From Vagococcus martis (GTDB lineage Bacteria > Bacillota > Bacilli > Lactobacillales > Vagococcaceae), in contig NZ_MVAB01000001.1 of assembly GCF_002026305.1 (NCBI RefSeq), forward strand, positions 1,842,001-1,906,000: a stretch of DNA of 64,000 nt. Direction: 5' to 3'. The notes beneath the pieces were generated by a model. That model saw only the letters and a program-made list of their open reading frames with translations, searched no databases and was not told the DNA's origin. The translations under genes were made by a program, and so were the position numbers. Below are positions 53,516 to 61,770 of this stretch, in pieces; position 1 is the first letter of the stretch; every line of letters begins with the position of its first letter.

Positions 53516-56095
53516 ATGAAAAAATCAGGGATTATACTATTTTCGTTAATGTTATTAGGACAACCGTTAGTATCAGTGGCGGTTGATACAACGCAAAGTA
53601 GTTCAATAATTAGTAGTGACAAATATTCAGAGGGAGTAACTGATAGTACATCAGTGATACCAGAAACGAGTACACAAACCACGGATTCAACTACAAGTAC
53701 TAGTGAGTCTACGAATGCCAAATCGGCAGAAGATGAATATCAAAAGATGGCTGAGCTTGCTTTAAAGGCTCAAACACCAGAGGAACAAGAAAAAGTATTA
53801 GAATATATTAAAGAGAATACTGACTATGCTTCTAGTGGAGCGTTTTCAGGAATGATGAATAGGGCTTCTAGAAAAATGGGTGTTGCTGAGTATATGGGAA
53901 CAACCAAAGCTAAATTACTAAATGAATTACAAAGCCATGAAAAAGATAATTTTTATTTAGGAACCCCTTTTAGAAGTATTTGGATACCTAGTGAACAAAA
54001 TATGAGTCCAAATGGAGCGCCGAATAGATTTGGTCCAGGGATGAACTGCACTGGATTTGTTGCAACAGCGTTTAAAAGATCAGGAGGAGATTTAGGTCAA
54101 ATTACTCGTGTTGCTAATGCGTGGGGAGATGTTGCTAATGCTTATAACTGGCGTGATGCTTTGAGTAAAAATACGGAATATTATGAGTTTAATTCTGTTG
54201 AATCACTCCTTGCTAGTGGTAAAGCTGAAAAAGGTGATATTTTGTATTTTGAACCAAATTATTCAATTCCCGGGTATGATCCTCATATTGGTTTTTTCTG
54301 GGGAAGTAAATCAAATGAAAATAAAATGTGGCATTCTTATGATAAAAATAGAATCAGTAATATAAAAGCAGCAAGACCATGGACTAAGATTCTTTTATTC
54401 AAACTAGGATCAAATAAAAATGATATTATTAGTCAGAAAAATATGGATGTTCAACGTTTCGTAAACACTAATGAAGCGTATGTTTACTCACGTCCCTATC
54501 AATCTGGAGATAGTAGAAAACAAACTACTAATGGTTTGAAGGATAAACAAGTAAGAGTAACTAAACAAGTAGAGAATGGATACGGAATATGGCAAGAGTT
54601 TACTTATAACGAATCAGGTAAAATTGTCACTGGGTGGATTAAATCAAATGAGTTTGATGATTATATTAATAAACAAAATTATTCTGCTAAACTTATTCTT
54701 AAAGGTAATACCGCCTATGTCTATTCACAGCCTTATTATCCAGGAGTAAATACACTTAATATTTTAAAAAATCAACAATATAAACCAGTTGAAATTACTC
54801 AAAAAGCTACGTCAGGATACGGTGAATGGTACTATAGTACAACTGTTGTTAATGGAAGAAAAGTTACAGGTTGGATGAAATCAACAGATTTTATAAAACA
54901 GTCACCATCAGTAGCTGTCAATAAGAACTATGTGGTAACTCAAAAAAATGGAGATATTTACGATACACCATTTCTATCTAAAAGTGAGACACGTAAGATA
55001 GCTTCTACTCAGGATTTATACCAAAAAAGTGTATTATTTACAGAAAAAGTCACAACAGGCTATGGTGAATGGTACAAAACTACTCTATCAAATGGACAGG
55101 CAGGATGGATAAAGTCTACCGATCTAAGCTATTATCACGACTATGAAACAACATCAGGAGCATTTTACTTAAATCGTAGCTATTCTGAAGTATACAATGA
55201 ACCATATAGAGGAAGCCAAACAAATAGAATTGACCAATTGAGAAATATGGATAATGGATACTTTACATATACAGAAAAAGCCACAACTTCTTATGGAACT
55301 TGGTATAAAGGAACAATCATTCGTAATGGCAAGAAAGTTAATGGATGGGTAAAATCAACAGATTTGAGTAATAACTATAGTTCTACAAAAATCTCTGAGA
55401 CTCGTGAAGTTATTAATGTGAATAATGGCGATATTTATGACAGCCCATATAATGATGGTCTAACTAAAAAAATCGCTTCTACATCAGATATTAAAGATAA
55501 AACTGTTAAAGTAACAGAAACAGTAAAAACTCCAAGAGGTCTTTGGTATAAAGCTTCAATTAGTCTGGCTGATAAAGAAATAATAGGATGGATAAAGTCA
55601 TCAGATTTAAGTTACTACTCAAATGTTGAGAATGTAGAAGGTCAATTTTACATCAACAAAAATTATGGTGATGTATATGATGAACCACATAGAAAAGGTA
55701 ATACAAAAGTTGTTGATAAATTAACTGATTTACAAAATACGCCGTTTGTCTATACACAAAAAGCAACAACAAATAGTGGAACATGGTATAAAGGTGAGTT
55801 TTATAAAAATAAGAAAAAAGTAACTGGTTGGGTAAAATCAACAGATTTAAATCAGGATTATGTTTCATCACAAGTTAATGAAACGAAAACTATTAAAACA
55901 AGTAAAGGCCATATCTATGATTCTCCATATAATGATTTCTTTACCAAAAAAATAGGAGACACTTCTAACTTGAATGGTAAGAGTATTAAATTAACTAGAT
56001 CAGTAAAAACACCAAGCGGTCAATGGTTTGAATCTGAATTTGATATTGACGGCAAACAAACAACAGGTTGGATAAAATCAACAGATTTAAAATAA
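53516..56095 (+). CDS. Secreted NlpC/P60-like endopeptidase with seven GW modules
   Basis: An 859-residue secreted protein. Signal peptide about 1-23, then a Ser/Thr-rich linker. The catalytic domain at about 125-300 has Cys178 in GPGMNCTGFVATAF and His257 in YDPHIGFFWG, the Cys-His arrangement of NlpC/P60 or related amidase folds. Residues about 315-859 hold seven GW modules; modules 4-7 are two A-B pairs like those of the upstream muramidase. The ATG at 53516 follows TTGGAGG. It lies 18 bases after the GH25 gene, so the two are co-transcribed. It would cut peptide stems while its partner cuts glycan. Confidence 0.9.
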   Translation: MKKSGIILFSLMLLGQPLVSVAVDTTQSSSIISSDKYSEGVTDSTSVIPETSTQTTDSTTSTSESTNAKSAEDEYQKMAELALKAQTPEEQEKVLEYIKENTDYASSGAFSGMMNRASRKMGVAEYMGTTKAKLLNELQSHEKDNFYLGTPFRSIWIPSEQNMSPNGAPNRFGPGMNCTGFVATAFKRSGGDLGQITRVANAWGDVANAYNWRDALSKNTEYYEFNSVESLLASGKAEKGDILYFEPNYSIPGYDPHIGFFWGSKSNENKMWHSYDKNRISNIKAARPWTKILLFKLGSNKNDIISQKNMDVQRFVNTNEAYVYSRPYQSGDSRKQTTNGLKDKQVRVTKQVENGYGIWQEFTYNESGKIVTGWIKSNEFDDYINKQNYSAKLILKGNTAYVYSQPYYPGVNTLNILKNQQYKPVEITQKATSGYGEWYYSTTVVNGRKVTGWMKSTDFIKQSPSVAVNKNYVVTQKNGDIYDTPFLSKSETRKIASTQDLYQKSVLFTEKVTTGYGEWYKTTLSNGQAGWIKSTDLSYYHDYETTSGAFYLNRSYSEVYNEPYRGSQTNRIDQLRNMDNGYFTYTEKATTSYGTWYKGTIIRNGKKVNGWVKSTDLSNNYSSTKISETREVINVNNGDIYDSPYNDGLTKKIASTSDIKDKTVKVTETVKTPRGLWYKASISLADKEIIGWIKSSDLSYYSNVENVEGQFYINKNYGDVYDEPHRKGNTKVVDKLTDLQNTPFVYTQKATTNSGTWYKGEFYKNKKKVTGWVKSTDLNQDYVSSQVNETKTIKTSKGHIYDSPYNDFFTKKIGDTSNLNGKSIKLTRSVKTPSGQWFESEFDIDGKQTTGWIKSTDLK

Positions 56096-56104
56096 CCTTA
56101 GCAA

Positions 56105-56112
56105 ATTAAATG
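56105..56112 (+). repeat. Left target-site duplication of the ISL3-family element
   Basis: ATTAAATG, identical to 58654-58661. Eight bp is the normal ISL3-family duplication. Confidence 0.92.
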
Positions 56113-56160
56113 GGCTCTTTGTCAACTACTGTTGGTAAGAGTTAAAACGTTAGAATTTAG

Positions 56161-56195
56161 GATCTAGAAAACAACATGTTTTCTAGATCTTTTTT
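56161..56195 (+). terminator. Terminator inside the left end of the ISL3 element
   Basis: GATCTAGAAAAC (56161-56172) is perfectly complementary to GTTTTCTAGATC (56178-56189), followed by a T-run on the plus strand. It would stop transcripts coming from the upstream GW hydrolase genes. Confidence 0.88.
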
Positions 56196-56383
56196 GGTGT
56201 CTTGAAGACAGATTTCTTTAAACAAATTGCTATTCGTAATTTGAAATTATAAAAACTTCTCATGCCATAGGCATTACGCTTAATGACTTTAATATGATTG
56301 TTCATACATTCTAAAGGACCGTTTGAATACGATGTTTCAAAAGTATTTTTTATTTCTTCTTGATACTTTCTAAATGTTTTCAT
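56183..56383 (-). pseudogene. ISL3 transposase, C-terminal fragment
   Basis: Encodes KTFRKYQEEIKNTF, SNGPLECMNNHIKVIKRNAYGMRSFYNFKLRI, the conserved end of ISL3 transposases including the acidic residue of NGPLE. It has no ribosome site and is the tail of the gene whose front part lies at 57430-58539. The two are separated by the IS30 element. Confidence 0.9.
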
Positions 56384-56384
56384 T

Positions 56385-57434
56385 TGTCAAATTAAGCTAG
56401 ACAAAATATCGTTGTCTACATAACTCAAAAATACTTCCAATGGTGTTTTATAGTTTAATGATTTTCTAGGAATATTATTTCTTTTAGAAGCGATAGATTG
56501 GATAAAAGATTCCTCAACTTTGTTGAAATCCATTTGTTTAGGTAATCCATCTTTACGTAATAACCCATTAGAGTTTTCATTTAAGCCACGTTGTGATGGT
56601 GTTCCTGGATCGGCAAAATAAATATCAATATCATTTAGATTGCTGATTGATTTCCAATTAGAAAATTCTTTACCACAATCGAATGTGATTGATTTAAATA
56701 GATGGCATGGAAACTTTTTAAACCAATTATTTAAACTATTTTCGATATCTATTGCTCGTCTGCCTATTGGTTTTAACGTAATAATCACTTTCGATAGTCT
56801 TTCAACGAGTGTGATAACAGCACTTTTATGATCTTTTCCAACAATTGTGTCACCTTCAAGGTGACCAAATTCATTATTAAAGAGTTGATAGTCCTTATTA
56901 CGTTGATGGATGGTTCTTTTAAAGGCTTGTTTACCTCTTTTTTCTTTATAACCATTCGCTTTCCTTTTACCTTTCATAGGTAATGCGGTCAAATCAAACA
57001 GTCCTTGCTTAAATAATCTATAAAGAGTACTGATAGAACATGAGATAGGAAACTCAGCACGACCAATAATGACATCTGGAGTCCATCCTTGAACAACCTT
57101 CTTTTGAATGTATTCTGTTTCATTATCAGATAAAGAAATAGGACGCCTGCCACAATTCTTTTTATTATTTTTGTATCTTTTATAGTAATCTAGTGCAGAT
57201 AATCCCTCATCAAAAGCTTTGTAAACATTATAGATAGTCTGTTTTGCTCGTTTCAATTGTTTCGCAACGTATGTTCCTTTTTTATTTTGATGGTAATAAG
57301 CTTCTATCAAAACTAGCTCGTCTGTAGTAAGATGTGTATAGGTCATTTGTGATCACTCTCCTTGTTTTCTTTGGTTGGAAATACAATTTGAGTGTATCAC
57401 AAATGATTTTTTAGTTGTCTAGCTTAATTTTACA
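56385..57434 (-). mobile_element. IS30-family insertion sequence
   Basis: About 1.05 kb with 20-bp terminal inverted repeats carrying one mismatch (56385-56404 and 57415-57434; core TTGTCTAGCTTAATTT). One transposase gene on the minus strand. It is inserted in the ISL3 transposase gene. The exact target duplication cannot be fixed, because the ends can be drawn one or two bases apart. Confidence 0.9.
56387..57346 (-). CDS. IS30-family transposase
   Basis: A 319-residue DDE transposase. N-terminal helix-turn-helix (HLTTDELVLIEAYYHQNKKGTYVAKQL) and a second HTH near VVQGWTPDVIIGR. The DDE triad lies in FGHLEGDTIVGK, ITFDCGKEFSNW and QRGLNENSNGLLR. The segments RKSLNYKTPLEVF close the protein as in other IS30 members. 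The gene is complete and its stop codon falls inside the left inverted repeat, so the element may be active. Confidence 0.94.
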   Translation of the reverse strand: MTYTHLTTDELVLIEAYYHQNKKGTYVAKQLKRAKQTIYNVYKAFDEGLSALDYYKRYKNNKKNCGRRPISLSDNETEYIQKKVVQGWTPDVIIGRAEFPISCSISTLYRLFKQGLFDLTALPMKGKRKANGYKEKRGKQAFKRTIHQRNKDYQLFNNEFGHLEGDTIVGKDHKSAVITLVERLSKVIITLKPIGRRAIDIENSLNNWFKKFPCHLFKSITFDCGKEFSNWKSISNLNDIDIYFADPGTPSQRGLNENSNGLLRKDGLPKQMDFNKVEESFIQSIASKRNNIPRKSLNYKTPLEVFLSYVDNDILSSLI

Positions 57435-58539
57435 ATCGGCGTGTTTTAAAAACAGGTATATACTCTTGAAAAAGAGTTTTTTGATTGATTAAATCTACAA
57501 ATAAAGAATAATCTTTTGTTTGAAAAGCTCTTAAAATCTGTTGATAAATATTATAAGCATCTGTAAGTTCAGCATTGTAAGTAAGTAGGCGTTCAAGTAA
57601 TTCTTTTTCAGAAAGATACGTTTTAAATGAAGAGTGCCATTGTTGTTGAATAAAGTCTAGTTTGCCATAACTTTTTTGAAGTAATTTCCAATATTTTTTT
57701 ATTCGTCTATAAATAATTCCATTATCTTTATGCTTTAATTGATTCATTATTCTAATTCGTATTTTTTGAAAAGCTCTACCAATGTGTTGAACTAGATGAA
57801 ATTTATCTAAAACGACTTTAGCGTTAGGAAAAAGTCTCTTAGTTAAGATGATGTAGGGTTGATAAATATCAGAAACAACATACTTCACTTGTTCTCTGTT
57901 AGATAAAGAGAATCCGTTAAAGTATTTCTCGATCTTAGATAATCTTCGATCAGGTAAAATATCAATTAACTCCTTAGTGTCACCATCTATCATAATAAAA
58001 CTCATAGATCCAGCTACTTTTTTTACAGATTTAAACTCATCAAAACAAAGGACAGCTGGTAAGGAATAACTATATTTCTGAATGGGTTGATACCATTCTT
58101 TAAGTACCCGATAAACAGTTGAAGTAGAAACGTTTGCTTGTTTTGAAATGTCACTCATAGATTGTTTAGAAGTTAGTTTTTTAGCAACAAGACGTTTTAA
58201 ATTGTTAGAAATAGAATTGTTTCTAGAAACAAAAGGCGTATCTAAAAAAAATGTCGATTTACAATCTTTGCACAAGAAACGACGTTTCATTAATTGAACA
58301 TATGTAACGTATTCAGAAATAGCAGGAACTTTAATTAAACTAGCAGTATATCCCCACTTAATAATGTGTGTATCCTTTTCTTCGCAATGAGGACAACATT
58401 CTGGTGTTTCATCTAAAAAACCTTCAAATACTCTAGAGAAAACTCCCTTTATTTTCCTAGTAGACAAACAATTTTCATTAAAAATAATATTTAGGTCTAG
58501 TATATTTAAGATATCTTTGATAGTCTGTGAGTATGACAT
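57430..58539 (-). pseudogene. ISL3 transposase, N-terminal part (interrupted)
   Basis: A 369-residue product with an N-terminal zinc finger (CCPHCEEKDTHIIKWG, then RRFLCKDCKSTFF), an HTH (KQSMSDISKQANVSTSTVYRVLKEW) and the start of the DDE region (VLCFDEFK, DILPDRR, VVSDIYQPY, VVLDKFHLVQHIGRA). It ends at EYIPVFKTRRL where the IS30 inverted repeat begins. The missing end is at 56183-56383. A GGAGG-like site precedes the ATG. Confidence 0.93.
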
Positions 58540-58653
58540 GTGGTATCCTCCTTAGATTGTTGTTTCGCAATTTCATTCTAACGGATAACACATGTTTTTG
58601 TGTACTAAAAACTGCTGGTAACTTTCGTTACCAACAGTAGAAATTATAGAGCC

Positions 58654-58661
58654 ATTAAATG
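58654..58661 (+). repeat. Right target-site duplication of the ISL3-family element
   Basis: ATTAAATG, identical to 56105-56112. Confidence 0.92.
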
Positions 58662-58668
58662 TTCAGAC

Positions 58669-58702
58669 CACCAAGATACTTTATTATCTTGGTGTTTTTT
58701 TT
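58669..58702 (+). terminator. Original terminator of the GW hydrolase operon, displaced by the IS
   Basis: CACCAAGATA (58669-58678) is perfectly complementary to TATCTTGGTG (58685-58694), followed by eight or more Ts. It now lies 2.6 kb from the hydrolase stop codon because the ISL3 element inserted in between. Confidence 0.85.
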
Positions 58703-58764
58703 CATTGATTAACCCTCCAATAAAAAAATAATTGAATGTAAGCCTATTCTTTATAAAGTCCACA

Positions 58765-58793
58765 TTGACAGTGTTTTGAGTGAGCTATAAAAT
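58765..58793 (+). promoter_or_regulatory. Promoter of the auxin-efflux-family gene
   Basis: Consensus TTGACA (58765-58770), a 17-nt spacer and TAAAAT (58788-58793), about 64 bases before the start codon. The stretch 58540-58856 holds only the IS right end, the duplication, a terminator and this promoter. Confidence 0.7.
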
Positions 58794-58856
58794 GAGTTCA
58801 GACGTTTAGTAAGTAGGGGTGTGTAGCGTCAAGAATTGGGGGAAAGTAAGTTGGGA

Positions 58857-59759
58857 ATGACCGTGTTCAATGAAACAATCGTATTAATTTTTTTTATGTT
58901 TGTAGGTGTTTGGTTAAATAAACGAGGTAAATATTCATCAGGAGCAAATATTTATATAGGGTATTTGTTAACGACTGTTGCGTTACCAGCAGCAATTATT
59001 AATAGTTTTCAAGTAGATAAGAGTGATAAATTATTAGTTATGATGAGGCAAACAGCAATTTATACCTTTATCATGATTGTCGCAACACTGATTATTACCT
59101 ATGTTATTGCAACTTTGTTTAGAAAAAAAGATATGTTACGAAGTTTATGGGTCGTTAGTTTAACTTTTTCAAACATATTATTTATCGGAATACCGATTGT
59201 TGGCAAATTATATGGTGAAGTTGGATTGATTGTCTTAGTAGTATGTAATACAGTAACAAGCTTGTTTTTATTCACAGTAGGGATTATGTTTTTATCTAAT
59301 AGTCGAGAAATCAGAATTCGAAGTATTTTGACTACACCAGCTATTTTAGCAGCTGTCTTAGGGTTTGCGTTGTTTATGTTTGGTGTAAAATTACCAAAAC
59401 CAATTCATACTTTTAATGTTGATTTGTCGATTATGACGGCTTCTCTATCTATGATTATCAATGGTAGTTTGTTCTCACAAGTAAAACTAAAAGAGTTGTT
59501 CTTCGATAAAGATAATTTACAATTTCTATTTGTTCGAGCAATTATTATACCCATTATTTTTATTCCAATATTAAAATTCTTTATCACAGATCCAATTATT
59601 TTAGGTGTGCTAGTGTTATTAGCTTCTATGCCAGTTGGCTCATTGGATGCGATTTTAGCTGAAGAATATGCTGGCGAAGGAACAAAAGTGTCACAATACA
59701 TTGCATTGACAACTGTTACAAGTATGGTAACATTACCAATTATTATGTCATTAATATAA
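58857..59759 (+). CDS. Auxin efflux carrier (AEC) family transporter
   Basis: A 300-residue protein with about ten hydrophobic segments in two halves, as in AEC permeases for malate or other organic acids. NKRGKYSSGANIYIGYLLTTVALPAAIINSF at the N-terminus, SNILFIGIPIVGKLYGEVG in the middle and ASMPVGSLDAILAEEYAGEGTKVSQYIALTTVTSMVTLPI at the end are typical. The start is uncertain: the ATG at 58857 is shown, but a TTG at 58851 is better spaced from GGGGGAAAG. Substrate unknown. Confidence 0.88.
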   Translation: MTVFNETIVLIFFMFVGVWLNKRGKYSSGANIYIGYLLTTVALPAAIINSFQVDKSDKLLVMMRQTAIYTFIMIVATLIITYVIATLFRKKDMLRSLWVVSLTFSNILFIGIPIVGKLYGEVGLIVLVVCNTVTSLFLFTVGIMFLSNSREIRIRSILTTPAILAAVLGFALFMFGVKLPKPIHTFNVDLSIMTASLSMIINGSLFSQVKLKELFFDKDNLQFLFVRAIIIPIIFIPILKFFITDPIILGVLVLLASMPVGSLDAILAEEYAGEGTKVSQYIALTTVTSMVTLPIIMSLI

Positions 59760-59761
59760 AT

Positions 59762-59791
59762 AAAAAAAGTATCTGAGAGGATACTTTTTTT
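59762..59791 (+). terminator. Terminator after the AEC gene
   Basis: AAAAAAAGTATC (59762-59773) pairs with GATACTTTTTTT (59780-59791) around a short GA-rich loop. Confidence 0.82.
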
Positions 59792-59798
59792 ATTTATA

Positions 59799-59807
59799 TG
59801 GTATAAT
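59799..59807 (+). promoter_or_regulatory. Extended -10 promoter of the GNAT gene
   Basis: TGGTATAAT at 59799-59807, 31 bases before the GTG; the -35 would fall in the T-run of the terminator. Confidence 0.5.
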
Positions 59808-59837
59808 TTTTAAAACTGAACGTGGAGGAAGAGTGAC

Positions 59838-60350
59838 GTGATATATACACGATTAGCGAAAAAAGAAGATGTACCTCAAATAGTAACCATCATTGAAGAA
59901 GCAAAAGACGTATTAAAGAAAAGTGGGAGCCCACAATGGCAAGAAGGCAGCCCAAATGAGTCAATGATATATGACGATATTGAGCATCATTATGGCTATG
60001 TCTTAGTTTATGATAACCAAGTAGTTGGCTATTTGGCTATGATTAATCAAGAAGATGAAGATTATAAAATTTTAACCAATTGGCAGCAGACGTCTGACTA
60101 TATTGTGATTCACCGAGTAGCCATCTCATCTAACTATCAAGGACGTGGGTTAGCAAATTATTTTTTCTCTAATATATTGAGCATTGCATTAAGCAAAGGC
60201 TATTCAGCTGTGAGAATCGATACACACAGAGTGAATGTAACCATGCAAACTCTATTAGAAAAGTTTGATTTTGTTTACCGAGGGATAGTATATGTTGCCT
60301 CTGATATCGATGGTGAACGTTTTGCTTATGAGTTGGTAATTGAAGACTAA
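59838..60350 (+). CDS. GNAT-family N-acetyltransferase
   Basis: A 170-residue acetyltransferase. IYTRLAKKEDVPQIVTIIEEAK at the start, HRVAISSNYQGRGLANYFFSNI as the acetyl-CoA motif, and SAVRIDTHRVNVTMQTLLEKFDFVYRGIVYV near the end. GTG start nine bases after GGAGG. Substrate unknown. It has its own promoter and no partner. Confidence 0.9.
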   Translation: MIYTRLAKKEDVPQIVTIIEEAKDVLKKSGSPQWQEGSPNESMIYDDIEHHYGYVLVYDNQVVGYLAMINQEDEDYKILTNWQQTSDYIVIHRVAISSNYQGRGLANYFFSNILSIALSKGYSAVRIDTHRVNVTMQTLLEKFDFVYRGIVYVASDIDGERFAYELVIED

Positions 60351-60459
60351 TTAAAAAGATATTAAAACAGCTAAATATTTGCTAGAATCGATTTATAAAG
60401 CATGTGTTTTTATGATGCTAATTAAATTGATTTTTTATTGATGTTGGAGGTGGGTAGAA

Positions 60460-61770
60460 ATGAAGGTAATAATCGTTGGTGGCTCATTTGCGGGCATTCA
60501 TTGTGCGATTAAGGTAAAAGAGTTGTATCCGTCATTTGATGTGGTACTGATAGAAAAAAAGACAAAAATAGGTTACATACCTAGTGGGTTATCTATGTTG
60601 TTGAATGGTGAAATTGATTCATTAGAAGAAGCCTATTTTATGACTAAGAAAGAACTAGAAAAGACTGGGATTAATGTATTAACTGATACAGAAGTTTTAT
60701 CCTATGACTTTAAGGGCAAAACAATCGATACAACAAAAGGATTGATGTCCTTTGACAAATTAGTATTAGCAACTGGCTCGTCACAAAAATCATCAAAAAT
60801 GGAAGATGATTTTGATCATATTAAAACATATAAAGATAAAGAATCAGCTGAACAGACATTAAACGCATTAAGTAATGTTGACGAAGTTATAGTGATAGGA
60901 GCTGGACAAGCTGGAATGGAGCTTGCGAGTGGGTTAATCTATCAAGGGAAAAAAGTTCATGTCATTGAGACGATGGATTATCCGCTATATAAGTATTTCG
61001 ACAAAGATTTCTTAAAATCTTTTTACACTGCAACAGGAGACATTCCCAATATGACGTTTCATTTCAGTGAGACAGTAAAGGAAATTGATGAGTCTAGGTT
61101 AGTACTATCAAATGGAAAAACGATGAACATCACTGATAAGATGGTACTTAGTGCAAATAGTGTGAGACCCGAATTATCTATTTTTAATCACCAACTACGA
61201 GCTAATAGTGATAATACACTGTATGTTGATGATTATTTAGAAACATCTGTATCTGACGTTTATGCGATAGGGGACTTGATACAAGTGCCAAGTTTTCTGT
61301 TTCATGCACGAGTTTATGCCCCATTGATTGTCAATGCCGTACAAACGAGTATGACGTGTGCCAAAAATATTGTGAAAAAAAAAGAAACCCTTAGACCAAT
61401 GTTAAAAACAGTTGGAATTAAATTATTTAATCATTATTTGGCGAGTACTGGTTTGATGGAATCAGAAGGCTTTTTATATGATGCGGAAGTTAAAAGTGTG
61501 ATTATTACCTTGCCAATATCAACAGTGAGTAAAAAAGAAGTAAGTATCAAATTAGTTTATGACGGGAAAAATTATCACTTGTTGGGTGTGCAGCTTATTT
61601 CTAAAGAACCAATTTTAGATAAAATAAACACCTTTGCCCTAATGATAAAAGAGAGGATAGATATAAGGAATCTGAGTCAATTACCTCATTTCTACAATGC
61701 TGTTTTTGCGAATACATCGTTAGGTCTGCCGGATGTGTTTGGAAAAGGAGATGATTTGGGTGAGATTTGA
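60460..61770 (+). CDS. FAD-dependent pyridine nucleotide-disulfide oxidoreductase family protein lacking Cys42
   Basis: A 436-residue flavoprotein related to NADH oxidase, NADH peroxidase and CoA-disulfide reductase. FAD site VIIVGGSFAGIHCA at the N-terminus, NAD site VIVIGAGQAGMELASGL near residues 145-161, FAD site VYAIGDLIQVP near 270 and a dimerisation domain from about 310. The redox-active Cys42 of the family (SCG) is here Ser42 in YIPSGLS, so water-forming or peroxidase chemistry at that residue should be absent. Its stop overlaps the Mga-like regulator gene. The physiological reaction is unknown. Confidence 0.85.
   Translation: MKVIIVGGSFAGIHCAIKVKELYPSFDVVLIEKKTKIGYIPSGLSMLLNGEIDSLEEAYFMTKKELEKTGINVLTDTEVLSYDFKGKTIDTTKGLMSFDKLVLATGSSQKSSKMEDDFDHIKTYKDKESAEQTLNALSNVDEVIVIGAGQAGMELASGLIYQGKKVHVIETMDYPLYKYFDKDFLKSFYTATGDIPNMTFHFSETVKEIDESRLVLSNGKTMNITDKMVLSANSVRPELSIFNHQLRANSDNTLYVDDYLETSVSDVYAIGDLIQVPSFLFHARVYAPLIVNAVQTSMTCAKNIVKKKETLRPMLKTVGIKLFNHYLASTGLMESEGFLYDAEVKSVIITLPISTVSKKEVSIKLVYDGKNYHLLGVQLISKEPILDKINTFALMIKERIDIRNLSQLPHFYNAVFANTSLGLPDVFGKGDDLGEI

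Larger units (their letters stand above)
56113..58653 (-). mobile_element. ISL3-family insertion sequence interrupted by an IS30-family element
   Basis: Imperfect terminal inverted repeats match: left 56113-56138 (GGCTCT, then ACTGTTGGTAA) and right 58628-58653 (TTACCAACAGT, then AGAGCC). They are flanked by a perfect 8-bp duplication. Without the inner element it would be about 1.5 kb, normal for ISL3. The transposase runs on the minus strand and is split by the IS30 insertion, so the element cannot move by itself. Confidence 0.93.

Noticed and set aside
50561-56095. CRISPR array or simple tandem repeat
   Set aside because: The repeats are about 237 bases, diverged and in frame; they encode GW protein modules.
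56381-57437. A defined target-site duplication for the IS30 element
   Set aside because: Candidate AT or GA duplications depend on where the ends are drawn, and none restores the transposase frame in a unique way.
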